Below are positions 9,793 through 19,067 of a DNA stretch of 35,210 nt, piece after piece. Below the pieces are notes generated by a model. The model saw only the letters and a list, made by a program, of their open reading frames with translations, was not told the origin of the DNA and did not search any database. The translations under genes and the position numbers were made by a program. How positions within the stretch are numbered: the first letter of the stretch is position 1; each line of letters opens with the position of its first letter. Source of the stretch: Thermoplasmatota archaeon (GTDB lineage Archaea > Thermoplasmatota > Thermoplasmata > Halarchaeoplasmatales > Halarchaeoplasmataceae); assembly GCA_018334835.1 (NCBI GenBank), contig JAGXLF010000006.1:1-35210 (forward strand), written 5' to 3'.

Positions 9793-10524
9793 TCAACCAC
9801 TTCGATACGTCTCTTTCAAGGATAATATTTCGCCTTTAAGTAAGTTTATCTTTTTCGATATCATAAAGGCATCATAGATATTGAATGCCCACAACCATGC
9901 GATAAATAAGAGTGCATGTAACGGCTCTAACAAGATGCCAAATCCATAATACGTCATATGAAGGTAGAAAAAAGCGATAGACTCGACGAGTATCATAATA
10001 GCTCCTTTAGTGTATTGGCCGTTATAGATCTGCCCGATGCCAGGGAATACCACCGACCCAAGAACGGCTTTGATAGTACTTTTTTCTGTATTCGAAGGAG
10101 AGATCCCTTCTTGATAAGCGAAATTAGGCACACTCGAATACGCATCATATATGAAGTAAGCCCATAGAAGTGCTATGAGTATTATCGGTAGAAATATGTA
10201 GGATCCACTTATATAGTTAAGAATATAGTGATGAGATATGACTCCTAGGAATAGGAAGATAAGCGATTTTTCAAGTTGATCGTTGTGTAGTTGACCGATC
10301 CCTGGAAAAAGAGCGGTGCCGATAGCTGCAGCAATCTTGTTTTTTCTATTTTTCAAGATGTGCCCGTACGATTTACCAAATTCCAACCCACAATTCGGGC
10401 ATTCCTTCGTCTTGCTAGTTATCTTTTCTGAGCAACCGGGACAGATATATTTATCTCTATTCTCCAATCTCGAAGATACACCGTCGATGAAGATCTCTTG
10501 AACTCTACCTCCTTCAGGCATCAA
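9793..10524 (-). CDS. Zinc-ribbon membrane protein with two TM2-like repeats
   Basis: CPGCSEKITSKTKECPNCG zinc ribbon; LFPGIGQLHNDQLEKSLIF and VFPGIGQIYNGQYTKGAIM duplicated modules. Confidence 0.75.
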   Translation of the reverse strand: MMPEGGRVQEIFIDGVSSRLENRDKYICPGCSEKITSKTKECPNCGLEFGKSYGHILKNRKNKIAAAIGTALFPGIGQLHNDQLEKSLIFLFLGVISHHYILNYISGSYIFLPIILIALLWAYFIYDAYSSVPNFAYQEGISPSNTEKSTIKAVLGSVVFPGIGQIYNGQYTKGAIMILVESIAFFYLHMTYYGFGILLEPLHALLFIAWLWAFNIYDAFMISKKINLLKGEILSLKETYRSG

Positions 10525-10689
10525 TATTTATAGGTTCCGCTAATTATAAAGATTTTTCCCATCGATAAAATTGAGATCATGGATGTTTTTCCCTTATCCC
10601 TCTCTAATAGCTTCAAGGAATACTTCTATTGTTCACAAATCGATAAGCTTTTAATGTACTTTCTACCATGTAGCTAGGAACTGATAAAA

Positions 10690-11004
10690 ATGAAATTCAG
10701 AACTCTCTTTATGGCTCATACACCAGAGGCTGAAAAAGAAGAACATAAAGCCAAGATCGAAACCGAGAAGTACGTGTTGTACGTGAACCTTGTCAGAGGT
10801 CAAGAGGAAGCCCTGAAGACTGCTGAGGAATATGCTGAGAAAGAAGGTATCCAGTCCATAATACTTTGCCCAGGATTCACACATGAAGATGTGGCCGAGA
10901 TCTCAGAGGCTCTCGATGATGTTGGTGTGACCGTTGCAAGAGGAGACGGCCCTAGTGGAAGAATAGCTAAAGAAGCTATGCAGAAAGCGGGATGGTTTGA
11001 GTAA
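10690..11004 (+). CDS. Conserved protein, DUF6506-like
   Basis: FMAHTPEAEKEEHKAKIET...LCPGFTHEDVAEISEALDDVGVTVARGDGPSGRIAKEAMQKAGWF; family name from memory. Confidence 0.65.
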   Translation: MKFRTLFMAHTPEAEKEEHKAKIETEKYVLYVNLVRGQEEALKTAEEYAEKEGIQSIILCPGFTHEDVAEISEALDDVGVTVARGDGPSGRIAKEAMQKAGWFE

Positions 11005-11341
11005 TTATCGGTGATTTCTAGCTTAAGATTTGCTCTCTCAATAAAGGAGACTTTTTCACGACCTGTAAATCTGCTCTACAAACACGATCTAGACCCTCCC
11101 GCTGAAAGTGAGTGTTTTTCACGTTAAAGCCGAAGGTTTCTTCGATTGTTGAATTGGAAAGAGGGATAGGATAGTTTTGAGGAAGTCTTCACGATTATAT
11201 TCTTCCCGAGCACTTCGCCACCGTCAGGCCTGAACCGACAGATGTGCATCCCCGTCCAAAAACTAATACAATCTTACAGGTCTAAAAAACAAGAAAAGAA
11301 AGGCTAAGGGATTTTTTATGTTTGCCTAGTGCTTGTTCGAA

Positions 11342-11620
11342 TCACTTACTCAGCGTGATTTCTATGGAAGAAACGTTCACAGTACCTCCTTCATCTCTAT
11401 CCAGCTCTTCCGTATCTGTGGTTATATCAGTTATCTCTGCATCCTCTACGAAACGTTGTCTGGTTATCTCCGCCACGTCTACGGCTTTGCTTATCGCTCT
11501 TCCTCTCGCCTTGATGCAGATCTCATCAGTGTCATTGAACTGCATCATGACGGCCTGTACGTAGTTCATCGTTTCTTTACTACCGATAAAGACAGTATTC
11601 TCATCGTCCATGTTCATCAT
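11342..11620 (-). CDS. albA: DNA/RNA-binding protein Alba
   Basis: [48 protein letters not shown] is the Alba signature. Confidence 0.95.
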   Translation of the reverse strand: MMNMDDENTVFIGSKETMNYVQAVMMQFNDTDEICIKARGRAISKAVDVAEITRQRFVEDAEITDITTDTEELDRDEGGTVNVSSIEITLSK

Positions 11621-11873
11621 CTCTTTTTTTGTTCATTCCTAGTGTTTAGGGGTTAATACGGACAGCCATATTAACTGTTTTGGTTTTAAAGAGGCTGTCT
11701 ACTTTATAGTGATTTTTGACTTTTGAGGTGATTATGAGATCTAGGAGGTAAGTCTGGCAAATATTTTCCTCCTTATCAAATCTACGCTATCACTAAATTA
11801 TTGACACACTCTATTTTTCCTAACATATTTATAGCAAGCGATCAATAAGATATTTTGAAAGCGAGGGAGTAAC

Positions 11874-13661
11874 ATGACAAGAAAGATCCTCGTCCTCATT
11901 ATCATCCTCTCTCTAATAATAGGCGGGACGCTGGTAGCGGTTAGAAGTGAGAGAGTCGATGGTGGAGAGGATGTGAGAAAAAACTTCGATAGTGAACCTG
12001 AATTAGGAGGATTAGCAGACTCAGCATGGCCAAGTTTTGGAAGGGATAAAAAGAATACAGGTTTGAGCCCTTACGATACAAGTCATATTGATGGAGCAGA
12101 AAAATGGAATTTTGAAACAGGAGAACCGGTCCGATCTTCACCATCCATAGGAGATGATGGAACGATTTACGTTGGCTCTGTAGATAACAATTTTTACGCT
12201 ATAAACCCGAATGGTACTGAGAAATGGAGCTTCGAAACGGGAGATAATATACAATCTTCACCAGCTATAGGCGATGATGGCACGATATATTTCGGTTCAA
12301 ATGACAACAATCTATATGCACTTAATCCCAATGGAACCGAAAAATGGAATTTCACTACTGAGGATTTCGTTAAATCTTCACCTACGATAGGTGACGACGG
12401 TACGGTTTATTTCGCTTCCAACGATAATCATCTATATGCCTTAAATCCCAACGGAACCAAGAAATGGAGTTTCAATCCCATATACGATTGTGATCATTCA
12501 CCAGCCATAGGAGATGATGGAACGATATATTTTGGTTCAGGTCTTGAGGAGCCAGAATTATTTGCAATACATCCAAATGGTACCGAGAAATGGAGCTTTG
12601 ATCCAGACTTTGGCGGTACTATGACCTCTTCACCTACTATAGCGGATGATGGCACGATCTACTATGGGTCTGTTGATGAAAACCTTTATGCTGTTACCCC
12701 AAATGGGACGGAGAAGTGGAATTTTAAAACCGAAGGTTCTGTAAGATCATCACCAGCGATAGATTCGAACGGTACCATCTACTTCGGCTCAGATGACAAA
12801 AATCTGTACGCATTGAATCCAAATGGGACAGAGAAGTGGAATTTTGAAACTGACTGGTACTTCCGTTCTCCCCCAGCTATCGGATCCGATGGTACTATTT
12901 ATGTCGGCTGCTACGATGACAATCTATACGCATTGAATCCAAATGGAACAGAGAAATGGAGCTTTGAAACTGAATTTCATATAGGTGTTTCTCCAGCTAT
13001 AGGTGAAGATGGAACTATTTACGTCGGTTCCTTTGACAACAACCTGTATGCGATCGGTCCAGAAGAATATGACTTGCTATTTTTAATAGAAGACCAAGAT
13101 GGCGATCCTATCGAAAATGCTACCGTGGAAGTAAGTTTTAACTCATATGCCATGGAAAATATTACCGACGCAAATGGCGAAGCGTTGTTCGAAGACCTAG
13201 AGCCTGAGACCTATGAATATGAGGTCACCCACGATAACTACGAGACTGAAAACGGTGAAGTTGAGATAGTGGACAAAGATGTTAAAGAAACTGTAGTCAT
13301 GGAAGAAACAGTGATGACTTACGATCTGACTTTCGAAGTAGAGGACGAAGATGGCGATCCTATCGAAAATGCTACCGTGGAAGTAAGTTTTAACTCATAT
13401 GCCATGGAAAATACCACCGACGCAAATGGCGAAGCGTTGTTCGAAGACCTAGAGCCTGAGACCTATGAATATGAGGTCACCCACGATAACTACGAGACTG
13501 AAAACGGTGAAGTTGAAATAATAGATCAAGAGAAAACTGAGACAGTCATAATGGAAGAGAAGGATGGTGATGATGGTGGAATACCAGGATTCACTACGAT
13601 GCTCTTACTACTGGCTTCCGTCATCGCTGTAGCTATCTACCGGAAGAAAAGTAGAAAATAA
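11874..13661 (+). CDS. Secreted PQQ-like beta-propeller protein with duplicated carboxypeptidase-regulatory-like domains and a PGF-CTERM-like anchor
   Basis: N-terminal hydrophobic signal; repeated SSPAIGDDGTIYFGS.DNNLYALNPNGTEKWNF; two IENATVEVSFNSYAMEN... domains; C-terminus IPGFTTMLLLLASVIAVAIYRKKSRK. Confidence 0.9.
   Translation: MTRKILVLIIILSLIIGGTLVAVRSERVDGGEDVRKNFDSEPELGGLADSAWPSFGRDKKNTGLSPYDTSHIDGAEKWNFETGEPVRSSPSIGDDGTIYVGSVDNNFYAINPNGTEKWSFETGDNIQSSPAIGDDGTIYFGSNDNNLYALNPNGTEKWNFTTEDFVKSSPTIGDDGTVYFASNDNHLYALNPNGTKKWSFNPIYDCDHSPAIGDDGTIYFGSGLEEPELFAIHPNGTEKWSFDPDFGGTMTSSPTIADDGTIYYGSVDENLYAVTPNGTEKWNFKTEGSVRSSPAIDSNGTIYFGSDDKNLYALNPNGTEKWNFETDWYFRSPPAIGSDGTIYVGCYDDNLYALNPNGTEKWSFETEFHIGVSPAIGEDGTIYVGSFDNNLYAIGPEEYDLLFLIEDQDGDPIENATVEVSFNSYAMENITDANGEALFEDLEPETYEYEVTHDNYETENGEVEIVDKDVKETVVMEETVMTYDLTFEVEDEDGDPIENATVEVSFNSYAMENTTDANGEALFEDLEPETYEYEVTHDNYETENGEVEIIDQEKTETVIMEEKDGDDGGIPGFTTMLLLLASVIAVAIYRKKSRK
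13098..13268 (+). repeat. 171-bp internal repeat, copy 1 (offset 252 bp to copy 2)
   Basis: Nearly identical to 13350-13520; about 3 mismatches by eye. Confidence 0.9.
13350..13520 (+). repeat. 171-bp internal repeat, copy 2
   Basis: Nearly identical to 13098-13268. Confidence 0.9.
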
Positions 13662-13799
13662 GGAACAGATTAGATTCAACTGTAGCAACGAGAGATAAAA
13701 ACCATTTCACCCTTCATTTTTCCTCCTCAATAGGAGGATTGGGTTAACAAGAAACCTGCGGAAAGAAGTGTATTGAACCGTAATGATGATGGACCCGTC

Positions 13800-13901
13800 A
13801 GAATCGAAGATTCTAACTTACCACTAATCGGAGATTAGTGGACCCAGCGGGACGAACAAATCGTTTACGATTTGTGAGCTGCTGGGATCTAAGATTCCAG
13901 C
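13800..13901. repeat. Cluster of short perfect or near-perfect hairpins downstream of tRNA-Ala
   Basis: AGAATC-gaa-GATTCT (13800-13814), CCACTAATC-gga-GATTAGTGG (13821-13841), ACAAATCG-ttta-CGATTTGT (13856-13875), GCTGGGATC-taa-GATTCCAGC (13881-13901). Confidence 0.8.
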
Positions 13902-13942
13902 TAGTTTTCAAATCCCGTGCAGGGACATCGAGTGAAACGAGA

Positions 13943-14015
13943 TGGACCCAGCGGGATTTGAACCCGCGGCCTTCACCTTGCAAGGGTGACGATCTTCCAA
14001 CTGATCTATGGGCCC
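13943..14015 (-). tRNA. tRNA-Ala (anticodon TGC)
   Basis: Minus strand GGGCCCATAGATCAGTTGGAAGATCGTCACCCTTGCAAGGTGAAGGCCGCGGGTTCAAATCCCGCTGGGTCCA folds as a 73-nt cloverleaf; loop CTTGCAA gives anticodon TGC; G3:U70 Ala identity pair present. Confidence 0.97.
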
Positions 14016-14182
14016 AGACGAGTATCTGGAGTGAAGGACGCATAGAGTTGAGGAATCTTCTTTGGTTCCTCTGTGATCTATGGGCCCTGAGCGAATATTT
14101 GCGAGTGTAAGAACAAAGTGTATCCTTTCCTCTCAATCTTACCTATAAGCTCTGTTAAAAAATTTCTCCCACAAAACGAATT

Positions 14183-14494
14183 TCAGCTCTTTAACACTAT
14201 CTCGATATGTACTTCGTCGGGAACCTGTATCCGCATCAACTGTCTCAGTGCACGTTCATCGGCATCGATATCTATTAGTCTTTTATGAACCCGCATCTCC
14301 CATCGCTCCCATGTCTCGTTTCCTTCTCCATCTGGCGACTTTCTGCAGGGAACTCTCAATTCCTTAGTGGGCAGAGGGATTGGCCCTTTCATCTCCACAC
14401 CAGTTCTATCGGAAATCTTTCTTATCTGTCCGCAGATCTCCTCAATACTGTCTGGATCGGTTCCGCTCAATGAGATTCTCGCTTTCTGTGCCAT
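14183..14494 (-). CDS. rps10: Ribosomal protein S10
   Basis: [93 protein letters not shown]. Confidence 0.97.
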   Translation of the reverse strand: MAQKARISLSGTDPDSIEEICGQIRKISDRTGVEMKGPIPLPTKELRVPCRKSPDGEGNETWERWEMRVHKRLIDIDADERALRQLMRIQVPDEVHIEIVLKS

Positions 14495-14547
14495 GTACTT
14501 TTACCTCACAAAGAAATGATATAAAAGGGTTTTGTAGGAAAAAGTTT

Positions 14548-15828
14548 TCACATCTCTTTTTCTTCTATATCGATCACTTGACCAGCTGCAACGGTCTGAC
14601 CCATATCTCGGATAGCGAACCTTCCGAGTTCAGAGAACTCTTCGACTCTTTCTATCGAGAGATTTCGAGTGGGCATGACCTTCACAACAGCTGCTTCTCC
14701 GTTCTTCAAGAAGTCCGGGTTCTCTTCTTTCACTTCACCAGTCTTGGCGTCCAACTTCTTCTGAAGTTCCATGAACTTACACGCCACCTGAGCGGTGTGG
14801 GTATGGAAGACCGGGGTATATCCTTCGGTCACAACGCTCGGATGATCGAGTACGATTATCCTTGCCGTGAAGGTCTCCGCTACTGTCGGAGGATCATTTG
14901 CAGGACCACAGACGTCTCCTCTTCTTATGTCGTCCTTTCCAACACCTCTCACGTTGAATCCAACGTTATCGCCGGGTTCTGCTTTCGGGATCTCCTCGTG
15001 ATGTTCCTCGATAGATTTGACTTCACCAGTTGCATTCGCGGGCATGAAAGTCACTTTATCGCCCGGTTCCATAACTCCTGTTTCGATTCTACCTACAGGG
15101 ACTGTACCTATACCTGTGATGCTGTAAACATCCTGTATAGGCAATCTCAACGGTTTATCTATCGGCTTTTCCGGTACTTCGAAACCGTTTATGGATTCAA
15201 GGAATTTTTCTCCATCCCACCAGTCTATCTGGTGTTCTCCTTCTCTAGTGATGTTATGTCCTTTTAGTGCGCTAGTAGGTATGACGTTGAACTGACTGTC
15301 TTGATAACCCACTGATTTGAGCAGTTTAGTAACTTCATCTTTGACTTCGTTGAACCTGTCTTCGCTAAATTCTGGCTTAGTAGCGTCCATCTTGTTGATG
15401 GCTACGACCAACTGATCTACACCCAAAGTCTTTGCAAGGAATGTATGCTCTCTGGTCTGAGCCATAACACCTTCCGGTGCCGCGACGACCAATACCGCCG
15501 CATCTGCCTGTGAAGTCCCAGTGATCATGTTCTTTACGAAGTCCTGGTGGCCTGGTGCGTCTATGATCGTGAAATAATATTTGTCTGTATCGAATCGCTT
15601 ATGCATCACATCTATCGTAAGACCTCTATCTCTTTCCTCATCGAGCTGGTCCATAGCCCAGGCATAAGCGAACGTTCCTTTTCCCTTCTCTTCAGCTTCT
15701 TTCTTGTACTCCTCGATAACGTGGTCCGGTATCTCCCCAGTTTCGAACAGAGTTCGACCTACTAATGTGGATTTCCCGTGATCCACGTGACCTATGAATA
15801 CAAGGTTCATGTGTGGTTTATCTGCCAT
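14548..15828 (-). CDS. tuf: Translation elongation factor EF-1 alpha
   Basis: [43 protein letters not shown], and full-length aEF1A domains. Confidence 0.98.
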   Translation of the reverse strand: MADKPHMNLVFIGHVDHGKSTLVGRTLFETGEIPDHVIEEYKKEAEEKGKGTFAYAWAMDQLDEERDRGLTIDVMHKRFDTDKYYFTIIDAPGHQDFVKNMITGTSQADAAVLVVAAPEGVMAQTREHTFLAKTLGVDQLVVAINKMDATKPEFSEDRFNEVKDEVTKLLKSVGYQDSQFNVIPTSALKGHNITREGEHQIDWWDGEKFLESINGFEVPEKPIDKPLRLPIQDVYSITGIGTVPVGRIETGVMEPGDKVTFMPANATGEVKSIEEHHEEIPKAEPGDNVGFNVRGVGKDDIRRGDVCGPANDPPTVAETFTARIIVLDHPSVVTEGYTPVFHTHTAQVACKFMELQKKLDAKTGEVKEENPDFLKNGEAAVVKVMPTRNLSIERVEEFSELGRFAIRDMGQTVAAGQVIDIEEKEM

Positions 15829-15876
15829 ATTTTATGCCTCCAATTATCTATCTGCTTCTCTTTAATAGGTTGCTCT

Positions 15877-15885
15877 ATTTATAAT
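15877..15885 (-). promoter_or_regulatory. Putative TATA box for EF-1alpha/S10 transcription
   Basis: Minus strand ATTATAAAT about 50 nt upstream of the EF-1alpha start; GGAGG RBS between. Confidence 0.4.
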
Positions 15886-15996
15886 TTTATCCTCGGAAGA
15901 ACCTTATTCCGAGCTTACACAGTGGAGGAAATACTTCAAATATTTATATTTGTTCCTCATATCTTCTTTTGTCGCGAGAAAAAGATAGGTGAAAGG

Positions 15997-16470
15997 ATGG
16001 TTTTAGATATAAGAAAAGCTAAGAAAGACGACCTGGATGAGATCGTTAAGATGTGGTACAGTCTGGCCTCTACTCATCAAAAGATGATGCGGGGTTATGA
16101 ACTCGCAGAAGACTGTCGAGAAAAATGGAAAAAATTCGTGGAAAATGGTCTTGAAAAAAAAGGTATGTGTACCTTCGTAGCTGAGGAGGGAAATCAACTC
16201 GTCGGGTTTTTGAATGTAGTTATACGGGAAAGGATCGGGATTTTCGAAGAAACCCATGTCGGGATGATATTGGATGTATTCATAAAGAAGGATAAAAGAG
16301 GGGAAGGTATCGGTACCCAACTCACTGAAAGGGCAGAATCATGGATCAGAAAAAAAGGTGTCAGTATCGCTGTGCTGACCGTTTCACCTGAAAACAAAAA
16401 GGCGGTGAAATTTTGGGAAGAAACGGGGTATGAAACCTATCTTCTGAAAAAGAGAAAAAAGCTTATCTGA
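15997..16470 (+). CDS. GNAT family N-acetyltransferase
   Basis: LDVFIKKDKRGEGIGTQLTERAESWIRKKGVSIAVLTVSPENKKAVKFWEETGYET; ATG at 15997 chosen because the upstream ORF extension overlaps EF-1alpha. Confidence 0.9.
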   Translation: MVLDIRKAKKDDLDEIVKMWYSLASTHQKMMRGYELAEDCREKWKKFVENGLEKKGMCTFVAEEGNQLVGFLNVVIRERIGIFEETHVGMILDVFIKKDKRGEGIGTQLTERAESWIRKKGVSIAVLTVSPENKKAVKFWEETGYETYLLKKRKKLI

Positions 16471-16473
16471 TCC

Positions 16474-17415
16474 TTATCTATCAAAATGATCATAACCTCT
16501 GCCGAGTTTTCTTTTCTCGCTGTTTATAAGATACCTTCCTTCTTCTAAGATCTTACCCACGACCACAGGATTCTCTCCCTCCATCTTAGAGAACCGCTCG
16601 CGAGGTATGGTGAAGACCAGTTCAAAATCTTCTCCTCCAGATAGTGCCCATTTCATGGGATCGATATCTAGGTCTTCACCAGTTTTTCTTGTTTTGTTTG
16701 AGATAGGTACCTTTTCTTTTTCGACTTCTGCGCCTACTCCACTTTCATCACAGATATGTCCGACTTCTGAAGATAACCCGTCGCTGACATCTATCATAGC
16801 GTTAACGTGAGGCGCTATCCTTCTAGCCGTTTTTAACCTGCATTTAGGTTGAAGATAATAATCGGTGTATCCTTCCTTTCCCGCTCGAAGTAGTTCCAAA
16901 CCCGCCCAACTTTTTCCAAGATCACCGGAAACACAGATAAGATCGTCTATCTCTGCATCTCCTCTCATACACAGATTTTCTTTTTCCACCTCCCCGATAA
17001 CTGCTACATTAATCGTTAAAAGATCGCCATGGGTGGTATCGCCACCTATTATCTTCATACCATGTTTTTCGGAAGCCTCGGCCATCCCATCGAAAATGTC
17101 TTCGGCGAAGTTCACTTCTATATCGCCGGGAAAGGCGATGGATACGAGACCCCATTTGGGTAAACCTCCCATAGCCGCGATATCCGAGATGTTTACTATG
17201 ATAGACTTCCACCCGATCTGCCAGGGTGTCTGCCAGTCAAGGTTGAAGTGATCTCCTTCTACCAGCATGTCCGTTGTCATCAGAGTGTAATCTTCTCGTT
17301 TTTTCAAAACAGCACAATCGTCTCCAATCCCTTTGTAGACCTCTTCATCACTTTCGAACTTGTCGGCTATCTTTTCTATCAGTTTAAATTCTCCGAGGTC
17401 AGATAGTTTATCCAT
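16474..17415 (-). CDS. thiL: Thiamine-monophosphate kinase
   Basis: GEFKLIEKIADKF...GIGDDCAVLKKREDYTLMTTDMLVEGDHFNL...NISDIAAMGGLPKWGLVSIAFP; AAGGAGA RBS before the ATG at 17415. Confidence 0.95.
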   Translation of the reverse strand: MDKLSDLGEFKLIEKIADKFESDEEVYKGIGDDCAVLKKREDYTLMTTDMLVEGDHFNLDWQTPWQIGWKSIIVNISDIAAMGGLPKWGLVSIAFPGDIEVNFAEDIFDGMAEASEKHGMKIIGGDTTHGDLLTINVAVIGEVEKENLCMRGDAEIDDLICVSGDLGKSWAGLELLRAGKEGYTDYYLQPKCRLKTARRIAPHVNAMIDVSDGLSSEVGHICDESGVGAEVEKEKVPISNKTRKTGEDLDIDPMKWALSGGEDFELVFTIPRERFSKMEGENPVVVGKILEEGRYLINSEKRKLGRGYDHFDR

Positions 17416-17416
17416 G

Positions 17417-18082
17417 TTATCTCCTTTTGACCTCATCTATCTTTTCCTCAAAATAACTTATCCTTTCGGAAAGTTCCCCTTCACGGGTCACACTCGATAT
17501 GGCACATATCATGTCGAAAGCCTCTGCTAAAGACCCTAAATCATCTTCGTCTATACCACCTATAGCTGCAGTCGGTATCTCTACGGATTCGGCTATCCTT
17601 TTCGCACTTTCAATACCCAATTCAGGACAAGTGTCTTCCTTGGTTTTCGTTCTGAAGATAGGTCCAACTGCCATGTAGTCCGCTTCCTTCTCTGATTTTT
17701 TAGCCTGCTCAAGCCCATGGGTAGAGACGCCGATCAGTAAGTTTTCTGCGAATCTTTTCACTCGGTCCGGAGGTAGATCGTTTTGACCGAGGTGTACACC
17801 ATCTGCTTCTGCTGCTAGGGCTAGATCCACCCGATCATTAACTATCACAAGAGCCTCCCTCTCACATATATCTTTGATACTCAAGAGATCTTCATACTTT
17901 TCTCTATCATTCTTGGTTTTCTCACGATACTGAATGACCTTCACCCCATTCTCTACTGCGATCTGAACCTGGTCTATCAAAGATATGTTGGATTCATTAT
18001 CCGTTATGTAATAATAATTTGCTTTATTCAACAAATCCTTTTTGTCCATGGAATAGATAATCTCAGGATCGATTAAAAGCAT
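17417..18082 (-). CDS. thiE: Thiamine-phosphate synthase
   Basis: YYYITDN...VIQYREK...VIVNDRVDLALAAEADGVHLGQNDLP...IGVSTHGLEQA...YMAVGPIFRTKTK...AIGGI. Confidence 0.93.
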   Translation of the reverse strand: MLLIDPEIIYSMDKKDLLNKANYYYITDNESNISLIDQVQIAVENGVKVIQYREKTKNDREKYEDLLSIKDICEREALVIVNDRVDLALAAEADGVHLGQNDLPPDRVKRFAENLLIGVSTHGLEQAKKSEKEADYMAVGPIFRTKTKEDTCPELGIESAKRIAESVEIPTAAIGGIDEDDLGSLAEAFDMICAISSVTREGELSERISYFEEKIDEVKRR

Positions 18083-18112
18083 TTCGTTCCAAGCAAGGTA
18101 TACTGATAGACT

Positions 18113-19054
18113 TCAACTCAAAGATCTTATGGTTCTAAAGAGTTCGTCTTCTTCAATTGGGTCGATCTTTTCTCCTTCGAATATCACACTAGGTTCGCCA
18201 TCTCTAACTTCACCGATCACCTTCCCTATCTCCAGGTCTATAAAGTCGGGGACTGTGGCTAAAAGGCATCCGGAGGAGATTAGTCTGAACGGATCTAGAC
18301 TCAATTTATCGCATATCTCAACGCTGATCTCTTTTAACTCCGGAGTTGAATCTATGATGAATTCGTTTTCAGACGCGTGCGCCATCTCGTAAAGACCCTG
18401 AAGGACTCCCCCTTCAGTAGGATCGTGCATCGAACTGACCTTATCTTTGATCTTCAAAGCGGAGTCCACAACACTGATCTCGTCTCTCAAAGATTTTGCC
18501 TCTTCCAAAACCTTGCTATCCACACCTTTTCTTTCCAATTCCATATAAAAATCAGAAGCCAAGATCCAAGTTCCTTCTAGTGCGGCCTCATCTATCTGAA
18601 CTATCTTATCGCCAGGCTCAGAACCTTTGGTGTATATTGGCCTTTTTGTGATCCCCAACAGAGCGGTCGTGATCAATGGATGATCGATCTGTTCTATCAT
18701 CTCAGAATGTCCTCCTACGATATCGATATCGAGGTCTCGAGATGCGTCATATAGGTCGAGCATAACTTCCCTGATCTCATCTTTCGGATGATCGATAGGA
18801 AACTGGGTGGTAAGAAGAGCCCATCTAGGAGATGCTCCGGAGACAGCTATGTCATTTGCCGCTATATTGAGGGCTAACCACCCTATGTTATCTATCGCAC
18901 CTGATATCGGATCAGAATGCGCAACCATGTAGAAATCTCCAAGATCCACAACGGCAGCGTCTTCACCGTAGGCAGGTCCCATAACCACATTTTCATCCTG
19001 TATTTCCTTATCAAATATCAGATCATCCATCAGTTCCCTGCTCAGTTTTGCCAT
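18113..19054 (-). CDS. AIR synthase-related (PurM/HypE/ThiL superfamily) protein
   Basis: GPAYGEDAAVVDLGDFYMVAHSDPISGAIDNIGWLALNIAANDIAVSGASPRW...DPTEGGVLQGLYEMA; start set at MAKLSRELMDD because the longer ORF overlaps the upstream gene. Confidence 0.85.
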   Translation of the reverse strand: MAKLSRELMDDLIFDKEIQDENVVMGPAYGEDAAVVDLGDFYMVAHSDPISGAIDNIGWLALNIAANDIAVSGASPRWALLTTQFPIDHPKDEIREVMLDLYDASRDLDIDIVGGHSEMIEQIDHPLITTALLGITKRPIYTKGSEPGDKIVQIDEAALEGTWILASDFYMELERKGVDSKVLEEAKSLRDEISVVDSALKIKDKVSSMHDPTEGGVLQGLYEMAHASENEFIIDSTPELKEISVEICDKLSLDPFRLISSGCLLATVPDFIDLEIGKVIGEVRDGEPSVIFEGEKIDPIEEDELFRTIRSLS

Positions 19055-19067
19055 TTTATCACGTGTT

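Noticed and set aside
12080-13060. Unusual DNA tandem repeat
   Set aside because: Explained by PQQ-like beta-propeller blades; divergent at DNA level.
13800-14087. CRISPR array
   Set aside because: Hairpins differ in arm sequence and spacing is irregular; no identical repeats with spacers.
13813-14136. ORFs on both strands over the tRNA (107 aa minus, 90 aa plus, e.g. WTQRDLNPRPSPCKGDDLPTDLWAQ)
   Set aside because: Translation of the tRNA-Ala gene and flanking hairpins; a common spurious ORF type.
14380-15267. 295-aa plus-strand ORF
   Set aside because: Antisense to EF-1alpha and S10, no recognisable domain; a shadow ORF of conserved genes.
15778-15996. N-terminal extension of the acetyltransferase ORF
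   Set aside because: Overlaps the EF-1alpha start on the other strand; ATG 15997 begins the conserved GNAT domain and follows GGTGAAAGG.
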